A stretch of 64,000 bases of DNA from Planococcus kocurii. Its GTDB lineage: Bacteria; Bacillota; Bacilli; Bacillales_A; Planococcaceae. Within the stretch, counting starts at the first letter, position 1; each line of letters opens with the position of its first letter. The stretch covers positions 2,720,501 to 2,784,500 of the forward strand of contig NZ_CP013661.2 in the NCBI RefSeq assembly GCF_001465835.2, read 5' to 3'. Position numbers and translations under genes: made by a program. The notes beneath the pieces were generated by a model. The model worked only from the letters and a program-made list of their open reading frames with translations. It did no database searches and was not told where the DNA came from. Of the stretch, positions 8,404-17,756 are shown piece by piece.

Positions 8404-9055
8404 TTTGTTTTAACCTCCGTTCGAAAACTTTACCAATCATCGTCAAGCCCATCACGAGACACCAATAGATGACGCCGACAAATAACAACGGTTCAAAGTT
8501 ACGGAACAAGTCGGCACCCACTACTTGTGCGCGTCTCATGAGATCGAGGTAGCCGATGGTCGAGACGATAGCGGATTCTTTTGTTAAGGTGATAAATTCA
8601 TTCATTAATGCGGGTAAGATGTTTTTTAAGGCTTGAGGCAAAATAATATCTTTCATCATCGAGCGGTACGGAATACCGAGCGCTTGAGCCGCTTCTGTTT
8701 GTCCTTTATCGACTGCTTGAATTCCAGCACGAATAATTTCCGATATATAAGCGGATGAATTCAGTCCAAAAGCCAAAATGGCCGAAAGAAATGCTGAAAT
8801 GTCATAGCCTGTTAGCTGTGGAATCGAGTAATAAATAATCATCAATTGCAAAATCAGCGGTGTTCCCCGGAATATCGATGTATAGGCATCGGCAAACCAT
8901 CTAAGAGGTGCAACGCTACTTATTTTGAGTAGAGCGAGCAAGGTTCCAAGAATCGAACCTAAAATAATCGCAAAAAATACGAATTTCAAAGTGGTCCAAA
9001 TTCCTTCTAGCATGAACGGAATATAAGGAACTATTTGTGAAAAATCCAGGTTCAT
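8396..9055 (-). CDS. artQ: polar amino acid ABC transporter permease (ArtQ-like)
   Basis: 219 aa, HisM/GlnP-type inner-membrane permease with about five hydrophobic segments. Family marks are [18 protein letters not shown] near 73-90 and the EAA loop [20 protein letters not shown] near 131-150, which docks on the ATPase. It lies 28 nt after the binding-protein stop and overlaps the ATPase start. Confidence 0.87.
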   Translation of the reverse strand: MNLDFSQIVPYIPFMLEGIWTTLKFVFFAIILGSILGTLLALLKISSVAPLRWFADAYTSIFRGTPLILQLMIIYYSIPQLTGYDISAFLSAILAFGLNSSAYISEIIRAGIQAVDKGQTEAAQALGIPYRSMMKDIILPQALKNILPALMNEFITLTKESAIVSTIGYLDLMRRAQVVGADLFRNFEPLLFVGVIYWCLVMGLTMIGKVFERRLKQSD

Positions 9056-9083
9056 CGATTACAACTCTTTTCTACAAGGTAAT

Positions 9084-9869
9084 TTATTCTTCTTCAGTCA
9101 GCCATTGTTCTTTTAATTTATCTAACTCGCCGCTTTCTTCCATTTCAGCAAGTATGCCATTCACTTCTTCTACTAGCTCACTGCCTTTCGGGAAAGCAAC
9201 GGCCATACCGGGTGAAGCAGTTGTTGGGTCATCAAATGCACCCAGATCCTGTGCTTCGATATAGCCAAGAGCCACTTGTTTATCCATGTAGGCGGCGTCG
9301 ATACGACCAGATAAAATTTCTTGTATTAACGCACCAGAATCATCTAACGCTTTTAACTCGAAATTGATGCCTTCATCAGCGATAATGCTTTTTGCTCCTT
9401 CTTCTTGAATCGTTCCAAGTTGGACCCCAACACTTTTCCCCTCTAATGACTCAAGGCTAGTCAGTTCTGAATCTTTGACAGTGACAAACATTTCGCCAGA
9501 ATGATTGTACTCTGTTGAAAAATCAACGTTTTCTTTACGTGATTCGGTAGCGGACATACCCGCAATGACCATATCAACCCGGTCGTTTTGCAACGCTCCG
9601 ATCAAGCCATCAAATTTCATATCAGTAATTTCAAGTTCGTAGCCAAGTTCATCTGCTATATGGTTGGCAAGGTCAATGTCGAATCCGACAATATCACCTT
9701 CAGGATTGCGTGATTCAAATGGAGCGAATTCAGCGGATGTTGCCATTTCCAAAACCTTTTTTTCTCCTGAAGTTCCTGAATCACTTTCACTTGTGCTGTC
9801 ATTTCCACAAGCCCCTAATAATAATGCAGACGATGCCAACAAAGCGATAAATGGTTTTTTCTTAATCAT
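9084..9869 (-). CDS. artP: polar amino acid ABC transporter binding lipoprotein (ArtP-like)
   Basis: 261 aa. Lipobox LLGAC near residues 17-21, then a Ser/Thr-rich linker. The SBP_bac_3 fold shows in ATSAEFAPFESRNPEGDIVGFDIDLA (near 49-74), DGLIGALQNDRVDMVIAGMSAT and VGVQLGTIQEE. Ligand-binding arginine or aspartate positions are in GMSATESRKENVDFS. First gene of the operon; SD CAGGAGG sits 9 nt before ATG. Similarity recalled to B. subtilis ArtP (YqiX) suggests arginine. The substrate is inferred. Confidence 0.85.
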   Translation of the reverse strand: MIKKKPFIALLASSALLLGACGNDSTSESDSGTSGEKKVLEMATSAEFAPFESRNPEGDIVGFDIDLANHIADELGYELEITDMKFDGLIGALQNDRVDMVIAGMSATESRKENVDFSTEYNHSGEMFVTVKDSELTSLESLEGKSVGVQLGTIQEEGAKSIIADEGINFELKALDDSGALIQEILSGRIDAAYMDKQVALGYIEAQDLGAFDDPTTASPGMAVAFPKGSELVEEVNGILAEMEESGELDKLKEQWLTEEE

Positions 9870-10189
9870 GTATATTCCTCCTGTTTAATGTATAATTATT
9901 CGGTATAATGAATTTTAACACAAGAGTTGGTAATTGAGAAGAGTTTTTTAATAGAGAATAGAAAAAAATGTGTTGATCTAACCCGGCTGTCCTTAGTAGG
10001 AAAGAATGACAAAATTGCGTATAATAACGACTAGGTAAATCGAATAAATAATCGTTCCTAGTAGTGGAAAGCCAGTTTAGTAGAATTTGTCTGCGCTACA
10101 GATCGTGCACTTTACTCTTAAGAACTGTGACAAGAAAAGTCTGTAATATAGGTAAGTGGAATATCAAGTTGAAACAGGAGGAGATAGCA

Positions 10190-10798
10190 ATGAAAAAGTT
10201 ATTATTGACCGGCTTTGAGCCATTTTTAGCTTATACAGTCAATCCAACGATGAAAATTGTTGAAGCACTAGATGGGACGATCATTGGTAACTACCAGGTT
10301 ATCGGTAAAATAATGCCAGTGGATTTTAATTCTTCAGGAAAGGCTTTGCTCAAATTTATCGACGAGGAAGTTCCAGATGCAGTCGTTTCTCTCGGACTTG
10401 CAGCAGGACGCTATAAAATTACACCAGAGCGAATTGCTATTAACATCAAAGACGGAGATGCTGACAACGAAGGCAACAAACCTGTCGATGAGCTGATTAG
10501 AGAACAAGGAGAAGACGCGTATATGTCTACGCTGCCGATTCGGAAAATGGTGGACAGTCTGCTTGCGAAGGGGCTTCCCGCAACCATTTCGAATACAGCA
10601 GGTGCATATCTATGCAACAACGTCATGTATGAAGGATTGCATTACGCCAAGGTCCATAACCCCAAACTTCTTACTGGCTTTATTCACATTCCGGCGTCGC
10701 ATGAATTAGCGATCGAGCACGGTGGGATTCCAAGCTGGTCTCACGAGGATCTACTAAAAGGCATTCGAATTTGCATTGAAACATTAAATGAGACATAA
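10190..10798 (+). CDS. pcp: pyrrolidone-carboxylate peptidase Pcp
   Basis: Cysteine peptidase of family C15 that removes N-terminal pyroglutamate from peptides in the cytoplasm. 202 aa. The catalytic triad is visible: Glu80 (TPERIAINI), Cys142 (SNTAGAYLCNN) and His166 (FIHIP). The N-terminal LLTGFEPF motif is intact. ATG chosen because AGGAGG lies 7 nt upstream; the frame is open for 42 more codons upstream but without an SD. A TATAAT at about 10018 implies a leader of roughly 160 nt, which also contains an ACTAGG...CCTAGT stem. Confidence 0.92.
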   Translation: MKKLLLTGFEPFLAYTVNPTMKIVEALDGTIIGNYQVIGKIMPVDFNSSGKALLKFIDEEVPDAVVSLGLAAGRYKITPERIAINIKDGDADNEGNKPVDELIREQGEDAYMSTLPIRKMVDSLLAKGLPATISNTAGAYLCNNVMYEGLHYAKVHNPKLLTGFIHIPASHELAIEHGGIPSWSHEDLLKGIRICIETLNET

Positions 10799-10830
10799 AA
10801 AACGGACTGCAATTGCAGTCCGCTTTTTTT
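10799..10830. terminator. bidirectional terminator between pcp and the HAD phosphatase gene
   Basis: Perfect 20-bp palindrome CGGACTGCAATTGCAGTCCG at 10803-10822 flanked by A and T runs, so it works on both strands for the convergent genes. Confidence 0.92.
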
Positions 10831-10834
10831 ATGA

Positions 10835-11494
10835 TTAAATGATTTCCCAATGCCGTTGCTCAGCCACTGTACGCAGCTTAGACTTGGGTTGAACCGCTAC
10901 TGGATGTCCAACGAGTTCAAGTACAGGTAAATCTGAGTGACTATCCCCATATGCGTAGCTATTAGCCCAATCAATATCTTGTCCTGCAAGTGCTTCTTTG
11001 ATTTTTATTGTTTTTAACGGTCCTTGAACATGTGACAAGGGAGTACGATGATCGACGACGTTATTTTTATAGAGAATTTCTGTACCAATAATGGTCCTAA
11101 TCGGCAATTGTTTAGTCACTGCGTGAAGAAGTGGCGTAAAAGCGCCAGATACGAGCATGACGTAATCGTTATTCGCCACATGGTTTTTCAGTCGCTCCAC
11201 GACAGTCAGATTCAGATCGCCGTGCATTTGTTCAGCAATCTCCCCAAAATACTGCTCAAGTTCAGTTTGTGTAAAAGTGTCCAATGCGGCTAAATATGCC
11301 TGGACAGAACGTTCACGCATTTTCTGCTCAGGATAAATTTTCAGCTTATGACCGATATAAGGAGGCATAATGGTACGATAAAATTGACGATAGCGGCTGC
11401 TATGTTCAGGATGGTTCTTTAAATGGTTCATCATCAACTGAAACGTTTCCTTCGAATACAAAGTTCCATCAAAATCAAATATAGCTACGCGCAA
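10835..11494 (-). CDS. HAD-superfamily (IB) phosphatase
   Basis: 219 aa from a TTG start. Motif I is VAIFDFDGTLYSKET at the extreme N-terminus (Asp nucleophile and acid/base), motif II is MLVSGAFTP, motif III lysine lies near GPLKTIKIKEAL, and motif IV is YGDSHSDLPVLE. This layout is that of the PSP-like/SerB-like HAD-IB group (small phosphomonoesters). CGGAG lies 9 nt before the TTG, placing the methionine next to the DxD motif. The frame is open to 11662 but that part would overlap the divergent gene. The substrate is unknown. Confidence 0.78.
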   Translation of the reverse strand: MRVAIFDFDGTLYSKETFQLMMNHLKNHPEHSSRYRQFYRTIMPPYIGHKLKIYPEQKMRERSVQAYLAALDTFTQTELEQYFGEIAEQMHGDLNLTVVERLKNHVANNDYVMLVSGAFTPLLHAVTKQLPIRTIIGTEILYKNNVVDHRTPLSHVQGPLKTIKIKEALAGQDIDWANSYAYGDSHSDLPVLELVGHPVAVQPKSKLRTVAEQRHWEII

Positions 11495-11647
11495 AGCGAT
11501 CAACTCCGGTTTCTCAATTTTTTCTGCTCTTTCCATCATAGCGGAAATCGAGAGCATCTTCCAGTGAATGGCAAATGAAGGTTTATGCATTTTCAATTGA
11601 CGGGTATAGAAGAAGAAACGATAGATTAAGCTACAGGAGGTTTTAAC

Positions 11648-11941
11648 ATGGAAAAGCAACACATTACCGTCGGATACGTCGAATTATCACCAGATGAAGC
11701 TGAACGATTATTTGAAGAAGTTAAAAAAGATAACGGCATTAAAACTTACAAAGAGCTCCAAGGCTTGATGGATGATTATGATTCAGCCATCATCGAACCA
11801 GAAGCACGTCCACTTGCTGAAATTTTAGATGGAGACGAAGCGCCCAACGGACGAGAACAAGGCGGCATTCGTTATATCGAAGTTTTTAACAAGCTTGAAG
11901 AAGATCGACGATACCGTTTCAAATCATCCAACCAACAATAA
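11648..11941 (+). CDS. hypothetical protein, 97 aa
   Basis: Acidic cytoplasmic protein without membrane segment or cysteine. It begins MEKQHITVGYVELSPDEAERLFEEV and ends in a charged helix. Strong SD CAGGAGG, 8 nt before ATG. It is divergent from the HAD phosphatase gene. No family recognised. Confidence 0.65.
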   Translation: MEKQHITVGYVELSPDEAERLFEEVKKDNGIKTYKELQGLMDDYDSAIIEPEARPLAEILDGDEAPNGREQGGIRYIEVFNKLEEDRRYRFKSSNQQ

Positions 11942-12166
11942 GACAACTGTCTAACAAGTGCTTGATTAAAAAACATCGTACGATCCAACAACAAAAATTT
12001 CATGAAAATATCAACATCCCAATTCTCGACGTTCGAGTCACTTGAACGATGATTGTTGAGGGTGTTTTTTTGTTGTAAGAAAATTGGAACTTTTAAGAGG
12101 CTGATTCGTATAATAGTAAATGATTTTTTTGAAATAGGTTGTAATCATTCAAAGGGGGAATTAAAG

Positions 12167-12772
12167 ATGAACATTTTCACAAGGAATAGATGGCTTTTAG
12201 GATTCCTACTCGTAGTTGTTTCTTGTTTACTCATCGTGGGTTGTTCTAGTAACGAAAAAGCAAAAACAGCAGAAGCTGAAAAACCAACCGAGTCGCTTGA
12301 AAAAGACAAAGCGGCAATTCAAGCCGTCATTGAAAAACAATTTAATGGACCAGACAACAGGTACCGACAATTATGGGACGCAGCAACGGAAATTCAAACA
12401 GCCAATATGAACGAGGAACAGTATGACGCTTGGCTCAAGACGCCAGAATACAACGCATTAATCGATTATATGAACAGTACGTACGCTTCTTATTTTACTG
12501 AAAATGCCTATGAAACCTTTAGGAACACAGATGCATTTCTCTATAGTTACTCAGATCGAGAATACAAACTCACAACTTCTGCGATTGAAATCACTCAAAG
12601 CGAAAAGGAGAGGACCCTTTATCCTTTCACATTCCAAGTCATGTATGAAAACGAATCAGGAGAAACTGAGATAGTTGATTTTGAAGGACAAGCCATCGTG
12701 CCAGTAGCAGGAAAAATCGGTAAAATTCAATTTAACAATCAAGAGAAATTGCTACAAAAAATCGAAGAATAA
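12167..12772 (+). CDS. putative lipoprotein of unknown function
   Basis: 201 aa. Signal sequence with hydrophobic core and lipobox LIVGC near residues 19-23, then a Lys/Glu/Thr linker and a globular domain with several Trp/Tyr residues. GGGGGAA lies upstream of the ATG. I do not recognise the family; the C-terminal half (EITQSEKERTLYPFTFQVMY, EGQAIVP) looks like a small alpha+beta fold. Single gene with its own terminator. Confidence 0.72.
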   Translation: MNIFTRNRWLLGFLLVVVSCLLIVGCSSNEKAKTAEAEKPTESLEKDKAAIQAVIEKQFNGPDNRYRQLWDAATEIQTANMNEEQYDAWLKTPEYNALIDYMNSTYASYFTENAYETFRNTDAFLYSYSDREYKLTTSAIEITQSEKERTLYPFTFQVMYENESGETEIVDFEGQAIVPVAGKIGKIQFNNQEKLLQKIEE

Positions 12773-12777
12773 CAATG

Positions 12778-12813
12778 AAAAGAGGAAAACCAGTAAAGTG
12801 GTTTTCCTCTTTT
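12778..12813. terminator. bidirectional terminator
   Basis: Perfect 15-bp stem AAAAGAGGAAAACCA with its complement, 6-nt loop, A and T runs on both sides. It separates the lipoprotein gene (+) from the zinc-ribbon gene (-). Confidence 0.9.
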
Positions 12814-12818
12814 CACTG

Positions 12819-12947
12819 TTATTCTTCTTGCTTCCCGATGCAGCGTTCGCATTCATAAATGATCGATTCACGTTGTTCGTTTATCTCACAACCACATTCC
12901 CGGCATTCTTTTTTCGTCCGGATTTCGTATGTTTGAGTGTTTGTCAT
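12819..12947 (-). CDS. tiny zinc-ribbon protein, YhfH-like
   Basis: 42 aa: four cysteines in two pairs (ECRECGC near 14-20 and ECERCIG near 32-38), the layout of the small YhfH zinc-finger family of Bacillales. GGAGGAGATCGAC precedes the ATG. It lies between aceB upstream and a terminator downstream, so it may be read as the first or only gene of a short transcript. Function unknown; a zinc-binding fold is inferred from the CxxC pairs. Confidence 0.7.
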   Translation of the reverse strand: MTNTQTYEIRTKKECRECGCEINEQRESIIYECERCIGKQEE

Positions 12948-12966
12948 GTCGATCTCCTCCAATCGT

Positions 12967-14559
12967 TTAGTTTAGGATTTCATAACCTGGCAGTGTCAAA
13001 AATTCAGCGAATTCATTTTGTACGGTAAGGTTTATAAACAATGCACGAGCTTCTACGTAATTTCCAGATGAATAGTTGTCTTCGCCAACTGCTTGTTGAA
13101 TTTTACTAACTTCTTCTTCCAACACTTCATGAAATAAAGGAAGATCAATTTTTCGGCCGTCGTCGAATCGTCCTTTTGGATGGCGAATCCATTGCCATAC
13201 TTGCGAACGAGAAATTTCAGCTGTTGCAGCATCTTCCATCAAGTTATTAATTGGCGCTGCGCCGTTTCCAGATAACCAAGAAGCGATGTATTGAATGCCG
13301 ACTGAAATATTCGAGCGTAGTCCGTCTTCAGTAATGGTACCTGTTGGCACTTCAACTAATTGTTCAGCTGTTACTTGGACGTCTTCGCGCTTATTATCAA
13401 TTTGGTTCGGTGTTGGCATATGCTCATTAAACTGTTCCATCGCGATTGCAACCATTCCAGGATGTGCAACCCACGTACCATCGTGTCCGTCCATCGCTTC
13501 GCGTCGTTTGTCTTCTGCGACTTTCTGGAAGGCAACTGTGTTGGCATCATCATTTCCTTTGACTGGAATTTGGGCAGCCATGCCGCCAAGAGCCGGTGCA
13601 TTACGCTTGTGGCAAGTTTGAATACAAAGTTGCGTATACGCGCGCATAAACGGTACAGTCATTGTCACTTGAGAGCGATCTGGGAAAATATATTCGGGTA
13701 AATTACGCAGTCGTTTAATCACGCTAAAGATATAATCCCAACGTCCACAGTTCAGACCAGCAGAGTGGTCACGCAATTCGTATAAAATTTCATCCATTTC
13801 AAAAGCAGCCAGAATCGTTTCAATCAACACAGTTGCGCGAATCATGCCTTGTGGAATCTCTAGCTCATTTTGTGCGAAGACGAATACATCATTCCATAAA
13901 CGAGCTTCCAAATGACTTTCTAATTTGGGGAGGTAAAAATAAGGGCCAGTTCCCCGATCAATCAGTTGTTGTGCATTATGGAAAAAGTATAATCCGAAAT
14001 CGACAAGACTGCCGGAAATTGGCTGGCCATTAATATGAATATTCTTCTCCATCAAATGCCAACCACGAGGTCGAACCATTAACACCGCAGTTTCTTTATT
14101 TAATGCGTATTTTTTTCCGGTTTCAGGAATTTCAAAATCAATTTGTCTTCGAACCGCATCACGTAAGTTGATTTGACCGTCAATAACGTTAAACCAATTT
14201 GGTGCAGTAGCATCTTCTAAATCAGCCATAAACATCTTGGCACCAGAGTTTAATGCATTAATGAGCATTTTGCGGTTTGTGGGTCCCGTGATTTCAACGC
14301 GGCGATCCTTCATATCTTCCGGCAGGGGAGCAATCGTCCATTTGTTATGTCGAATGTGCTTTGTTTCTGGAAGAAAGTCAATTTTCTTACCAGCATCAAT
14401 TTCTTGTTGGCGTGTTTGACGTTTTTTTAACAGTTTGACACGACGTTGATCAAAGTTATGATGTAGCTTTTCAATAAAATCTAGCGCTTCGGGTGTTAAA
14501 ATCGTCTCTATTCCTGGTACATCTTGACCTGTTATCGTAACATTCGATTTTGTTAACAA
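12967..14559 (-). CDS. aceB: malate synthase A
   Basis: Glyoxylate-shunt enzyme condensing glyoxylate with acetyl-CoA to malate. 530 aa, the usual length of the A isoform. Family marks: [52 protein letters not shown] and a C-terminal [10 protein letters not shown]. The start is TTG with AGAGAGG about 10 nt upstream. An isocitrate lyase gene is not adjacent here. It is divergent from a LytTR regulator, with a perfect 18-bp palindrome between them that may be its operator. Confidence 0.93.
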   Translation of the reverse strand: MLTKSNVTITGQDVPGIETILTPEALDFIEKLHHNFDQRRVKLLKKRQTRQQEIDAGKKIDFLPETKHIRHNKWTIAPLPEDMKDRRVEITGPTNRKMLINALNSGAKMFMADLEDATAPNWFNVIDGQINLRDAVRRQIDFEIPETGKKYALNKETAVLMVRPRGWHLMEKNIHINGQPISGSLVDFGLYFFHNAQQLIDRGTGPYFYLPKLESHLEARLWNDVFVFAQNELEIPQGMIRATVLIETILAAFEMDEILYELRDHSAGLNCGRWDYIFSVIKRLRNLPEYIFPDRSQVTMTVPFMRAYTQLCIQTCHKRNAPALGGMAAQIPVKGNDDANTVAFQKVAEDKRREAMDGHDGTWVAHPGMVAIAMEQFNEHMPTPNQIDNKREDVQVTAEQLVEVPTGTITEDGLRSNISVGIQYIASWLSGNGAAPINNLMEDAATAEISRSQVWQWIRHPKGRFDDGRKIDLPLFHEVLEEEVSKIQQAVGEDNYSSGNYVEARALFINLTVQNEFAEFLTLPGYEILN

Positions 14560-14592
14560 CTAAATCATTCCTCTCTAAAAATAATTTTTAGT

Positions 14593-14610
14593 AACTGTAT
14601 TAATACAGTT
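14593..14610. promoter_or_regulatory. perfect 18-bp palindrome between aceB and the LytTR gene
   Basis: AACTGTATTAATACAGTT. Each arm equals TACAGTT, close to the half-sites recognised by LytTR domains as described for AgrA-like regulators. A second AT-rich dyad TATATTAATATA follows at about 14622-14633 and another AACTGT at about 14648. It sits 34 bp before the aceB start and about 120 bp before the LytTR gene. Confidence 0.55.
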
Positions 14611-14732
14611 TATTTTGATGTATATTAATATATAACAGAAAATTCTAACTGTCTTGTAAACAGGATGGAAAGGAACATTCGGCGACAAAAGCGATTATTA
14701 GGCGATAAGCACATTTGGAAGGGGAGCTGGGG

Positions 14733-15383
14733 ATGACTACTAGTATGTTGGAACAAATCGGATTTATCATTGGAGATTGGATTCCGAAAGAAGCATCGAT
14801 TGCGATTGCAGATGAAGAGAGCTATATCTACTATAAAGCGGGAGTTCATGATTTGCAGATTCGAGAAGGGCAACTGGTTTTACCCGGCAGTATCGCTGCG
14901 CGTGCTAAAAAAGAAAAACAACGAATCGAAATGTTTGTGGAAGAGTCTATTCTCGGAACAGCGTATTACGGTATTGGTTATCCGATCAAGTTAGTGGAAA
15001 AAGAAGGCGTTCTTGTTATTATTCTGCCTCCCGATTACTTGGTTCGTAAAAACAAACCAATTCAATTCCTAACAGGGAAATTTCAAGACACGTGGCGTCC
15101 CATTCCAGTAAACAAGGTATCCCATATTGAAAGCAGCCAAAAGAAAACATGGTTTTATACAGATGATGAAACCTATTGTGCAATTCATACGTTGAAAAAC
15201 TTAAAGCATCAATTGCCGGATAGCTTCTTGCCAGTTCATCGGTCATATATTGTGAATATTGACTATATAGAAGAGATATCTCGAGACATCGCCTCAAACT
15301 ATCAATTGACACTGAAAGACGGCTCAATTTTACCGGTTAGCCAAAATTATACAGCAAGTGTTAGAGCGCGACTCGGGTTCTGA
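14733..15383 (+). CDS. LytTR-family transcriptional regulator with N-terminal sensor-like domain
   Basis: 216 aa. Residues about 115-215 form a LytTR DNA-binding domain (RPIPVNKVSHIES, FLPVHRSYIVNIDYI, LTLKDGSILPVS). Residues 1-105 do not look like a receiver: there is no phospho-acceptor aspartate layout. GQLVLPGSIAARAKKEKQRI and LGTAYYGIGYPI resemble the cytosolic small-ligand sensor found in front of some activators. GGGGAG precedes the ATG at 14733; an upstream in-frame TTG is unlikely. Divergent transcription from aceB suggests that it controls malate synthase, possibly in response to a small acid. Confidence 0.78.
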   Translation: MTTSMLEQIGFIIGDWIPKEASIAIADEESYIYYKAGVHDLQIREGQLVLPGSIAARAKKEKQRIEMFVEESILGTAYYGIGYPIKLVEKEGVLVIILPPDYLVRKNKPIQFLTGKFQDTWRPIPVNKVSHIESSQKKTWFYTDDETYCAIHTLKNLKHQLPDSFLPVHRSYIVNIDYIEEISRDIASNYQLTLKDGSILPVSQNYTASVRARLGF

Positions 15384-15479
15384 AGCTCCAATACGACAGC
15401 AGGAGGAACAGTATTGTGTGCTATAGTTATCTGTGAACTTAATTATAATAGAACTTAGTTAAAAGAAAGGTTGTCACTC

Positions 15480-16637
15480 ATGCCTATTTCAATCAACAGC
15501 CAGATCGAAGCTATTCAAATTTCGGGTATACGTCAATTTTCAAACCAATTGGTCGATTTTCCAGATGCGATTAACCTGACAATCGGTCAGCCAGATTTTC
15601 CAACGCCTGAACCAATTAAGCAAGCTGGAATCGAGGCGATCCGGCACAATCATACGAACTATACACATAATGCAGGAATGCTCGAATTGCGGACAGAAAT
15701 CGCTTCTTTTTTTCAGGATACTTATGAGTTGAACTTTGAGCCGAAAACAGAAATCATCGTTACCAATGGTGCAAGCGAAGGCTTGGATTCTCTATTTCGA
15801 GCGATTTTAGAAAAAGGGGACGAAGTTATTTTACCTGCCCCGGCCTACCCTGGATACGAGCCAATTATTAAGTTGTGTGGAGGCAAAGTGGTTTATTTGG
15901 ACATGTCAGATACGGGATTCCAACCAGATCCAACGCGTTTAGAAAGCTTAATCACAGACCGCACGAAAGCGGTATTGATGAATTTTCCATCTAATCCAAC
16001 AGGCGTCACAATGGATTCTACGCAGCTTGAAAAAGTTGCAGCTGTATTAGAAAAACACGAGGTCTTTGTCGTAACCGACGAAATTTACAGCGAAAACGCA
16101 TACGGTGACAAGCATGTTACGGTTGCGCATTTTGAAAAGATGCGCAACCGTACATTCTTAGTTCACGGTCTGTCAAAATCGCATTCCATGACAGGTTGGA
16201 GAATTGGTTTTGTACTGGGCCCAGAAATGTATATGAAACACGTGTTAAAGGTTCATCAATACAACGCCATTTGTGCATCCGTACCAAGCCAGTATGCAGC
16301 GCTTGAAGCGGTGAAAAATCAGCGTCATGTTCCTGCTGAAATGAATAAAGAATATGTCAAACGAAGAGATTTTGTTTACAGTCGCCTGACAGTGATGGGC
16401 ATTGATGTGATTTTGCCAAAAGGTGCCTTTTACATTTTTCCATCAATTGAAAAATTCGGCATGACTTCTTTCGAGTTTGCAACACGGTTATTAAGAGAAG
16501 CAGGAGTCGCAGCAGTTCCTGGTTCTGCATTTACACGTTACGGAGAAGGATTTATCCGGATTTCTTATGCTTGCAGCATGAAGGACCTTGAAGAAGGCAT
16601 GAATCGATTAGAAAAATTCATTCAAAGCTTAACGTGA
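15480..16637 (+). CDS. patA: class I/II aminotransferase PatA
   Basis: 385 aa, PLP-dependent, likely N-acetyl-LL-diaminopimelate aminotransferase of lysine synthesis as for B. subtilis PatA. ISGIRQFSN at the start, LTIGQPDFPTPEPIK, SNPTGVTMDS, the PLP lysine in LSKSHSMTGWRIGF and GAFYIFPSI all match PatA closely. AAAGAAAGG sits 9 nt before ATG; a TTG three codons upstream is within the SD spacing and less likely. Confidence 0.88.
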   Translation: MPISINSQIEAIQISGIRQFSNQLVDFPDAINLTIGQPDFPTPEPIKQAGIEAIRHNHTNYTHNAGMLELRTEIASFFQDTYELNFEPKTEIIVTNGASEGLDSLFRAILEKGDEVILPAPAYPGYEPIIKLCGGKVVYLDMSDTGFQPDPTRLESLITDRTKAVLMNFPSNPTGVTMDSTQLEKVAAVLEKHEVFVVTDEIYSENAYGDKHVTVAHFEKMRNRTFLVHGLSKSHSMTGWRIGFVLGPEMYMKHVLKVHQYNAICASVPSQYAALEAVKNQRHVPAEMNKEYVKRRDFVYSRLTVMGIDVILPKGAFYIFPSIEKFGMTSFEFATRLLREAGVAAVPGSAFTRYGEGFIRISYACSMKDLEEGMNRLEKFIQSLT

Positions 16638-16718
16638 TTGGTGAAACCGTTATTTCTTACGGACATTGGCGTAAACGATGATAGAGGTTTAGTTATTGAA
16701 ATATGGATGTAACCAGAT

Positions 16719-16753
16719 AAAAGCCCTTTGCCAGTACTTGGCGAAGGGCTTTT
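16719..16753. terminator. bidirectional terminator between patA and the lactonase-like gene
   Basis: AAAAGCCCTTTGCC pairs with GGCGAAGGGCTTTT across a 7-nt loop, with flanking A and T runs. The two genes converge here. Confidence 0.88.
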
Positions 16754-16791
16754 GAGTTTTAGTGAATTAACTTTGGCTTATCCTAAATTCG

Positions 16792-17640
16792 TTACTCATA
16801 ATAGCCTTCAGTCGATTTACGGAAAGTCTTAAACTGTGCAGCGTCATGACCAAACCACACATCAGAATTGGTTTCTTGCGACAGTCTGCGGATTTTTTCA
16901 ACAGCTGACGTATAGCCGACAGAATCATATAAAATGCCAGGTGGCTTAACGGGAGGACCAAAGCTTTCGGCCGTATAAATAGCATCAGATGCAAGAATAA
17001 TGCCACCCGTTTCGGGAAGTTGAATTTGCAGACCGAGCATTCCCCAAGCATGCCCACTGCCAAAATTCAGCAATTTGATTCCTTCGGCTAGTTGAAGTCC
17101 ATCCTCAGTTCGTTTGACAGTTTTCCATTGTAGATTGCTTTTAATCCAAGCATCAATATCGCCCCAAATATAAGCACCTTCTTTCGTGTTCCTCGCATAG
17201 GTTTGAAGGGCTCCATTTAGTTCATCTTCGTGAACGATAATGGTCGCATTGGTGAATAATTCAAGACAGCCTGCATGATCCAAATGGAGATGAGAAGCAA
17301 CAACGTATTTAATATCTTCTGGACGAACGCCAAGCTCATCTAACCGGTTATGCAAATAGCATTCTTCCGGCATGTCAATCGGAAAAAGAGATTGTGTTAC
17401 TTTGCCCCAGCGTCCTTCAGCACCCATGGAATTTGGGTTACATGCTGTATCAAATAAAATTTTGCCTTCCGGGTGATCAATCAATACTGTATAAACGGGA
17501 AATGTAGCCATTTCACTTGGCGGATTCGGGTTTTCCAAACTCGCCGGATTGTGCATGGAAATTAAAAAATTCTTGTCCATGCTCAAGGTACCGTTGTCCA
17601 TTACGTATAGCTTTGGGTGTGGCTTAATAATACCAGTCAT
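16792..17640 (-). CDS. metallo-beta-lactamase-fold hydrolase, N-acyl-homoserine-lactonase-like
   Basis: 282 aa. Dinuclear-metal motif H117-x-H119-x-D121-H122 in ASHLHLDHAG, later metal ligands in GSGHAWGMLGLQI (His) and LASDAIY (Asp), and a C-terminal His in VWFGHDAAQF. The substrate-access loop FDTACNP near 63-69 is as in the AHL lactonase family. It would open lactone rings in the cytoplasm and so quench acyl-homoserine-lactone signals, but related members act on other esters or lactones. SD AGGGGG precedes the ATG. A partial CodY-like match (AATTTTCAGTTAATG, 3 mismatches) lies about 40 nt upstream. Confidence 0.75.
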   Translation of the reverse strand: MTGIIKPHPKLYVMDNGTLSMDKNFLISMHNPASLENPNPPSEMATFPVYTVLIDHPEGKILFDTACNPNSMGAEGRWGKVTQSLFPIDMPEECYLHNRLDELGVRPEDIKYVVASHLHLDHAGCLELFTNATIIVHEDELNGALQTYARNTKEGAYIWGDIDAWIKSNLQWKTVKRTEDGLQLAEGIKLLNFGSGHAWGMLGLQIQLPETGGIILASDAIYTAESFGPPVKPPGILYDSVGYTSAVEKIRRLSQETNSDVWFGHDAAQFKTFRKSTEGYYE

Positions 17641-17703
17641 CAATGTTCCCCCTCTCAGAATAATTCCATACTATCACAATTTTCAGTTAATGTACCGAGA
17701 CAA

Positions 17704-17736
17704 ATAAAAAACTCTTGAGTAGCGAGCTCAAGAGTT
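17704..17736 (-). terminator. terminator of thrD
   Basis: Minus strand AACTCTTGAG, 7-nt loop, CTCAAGAGTT followed by TTTTT. It lies just past the aspartokinase stop. Confidence 0.9.
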
Positions 17737-17756
17737 AAAAGATGGGGGAGTGTTGA

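Noticed and set aside
12027-12070. CGTTCGAGT/ACTTGAACG dyad as a terminator after the 97-aa gene
   Set aside because: The arms almost touch, leaving no proper loop, and the T run begins about 15 nt later; it may be an operator, but the evidence is too thin.
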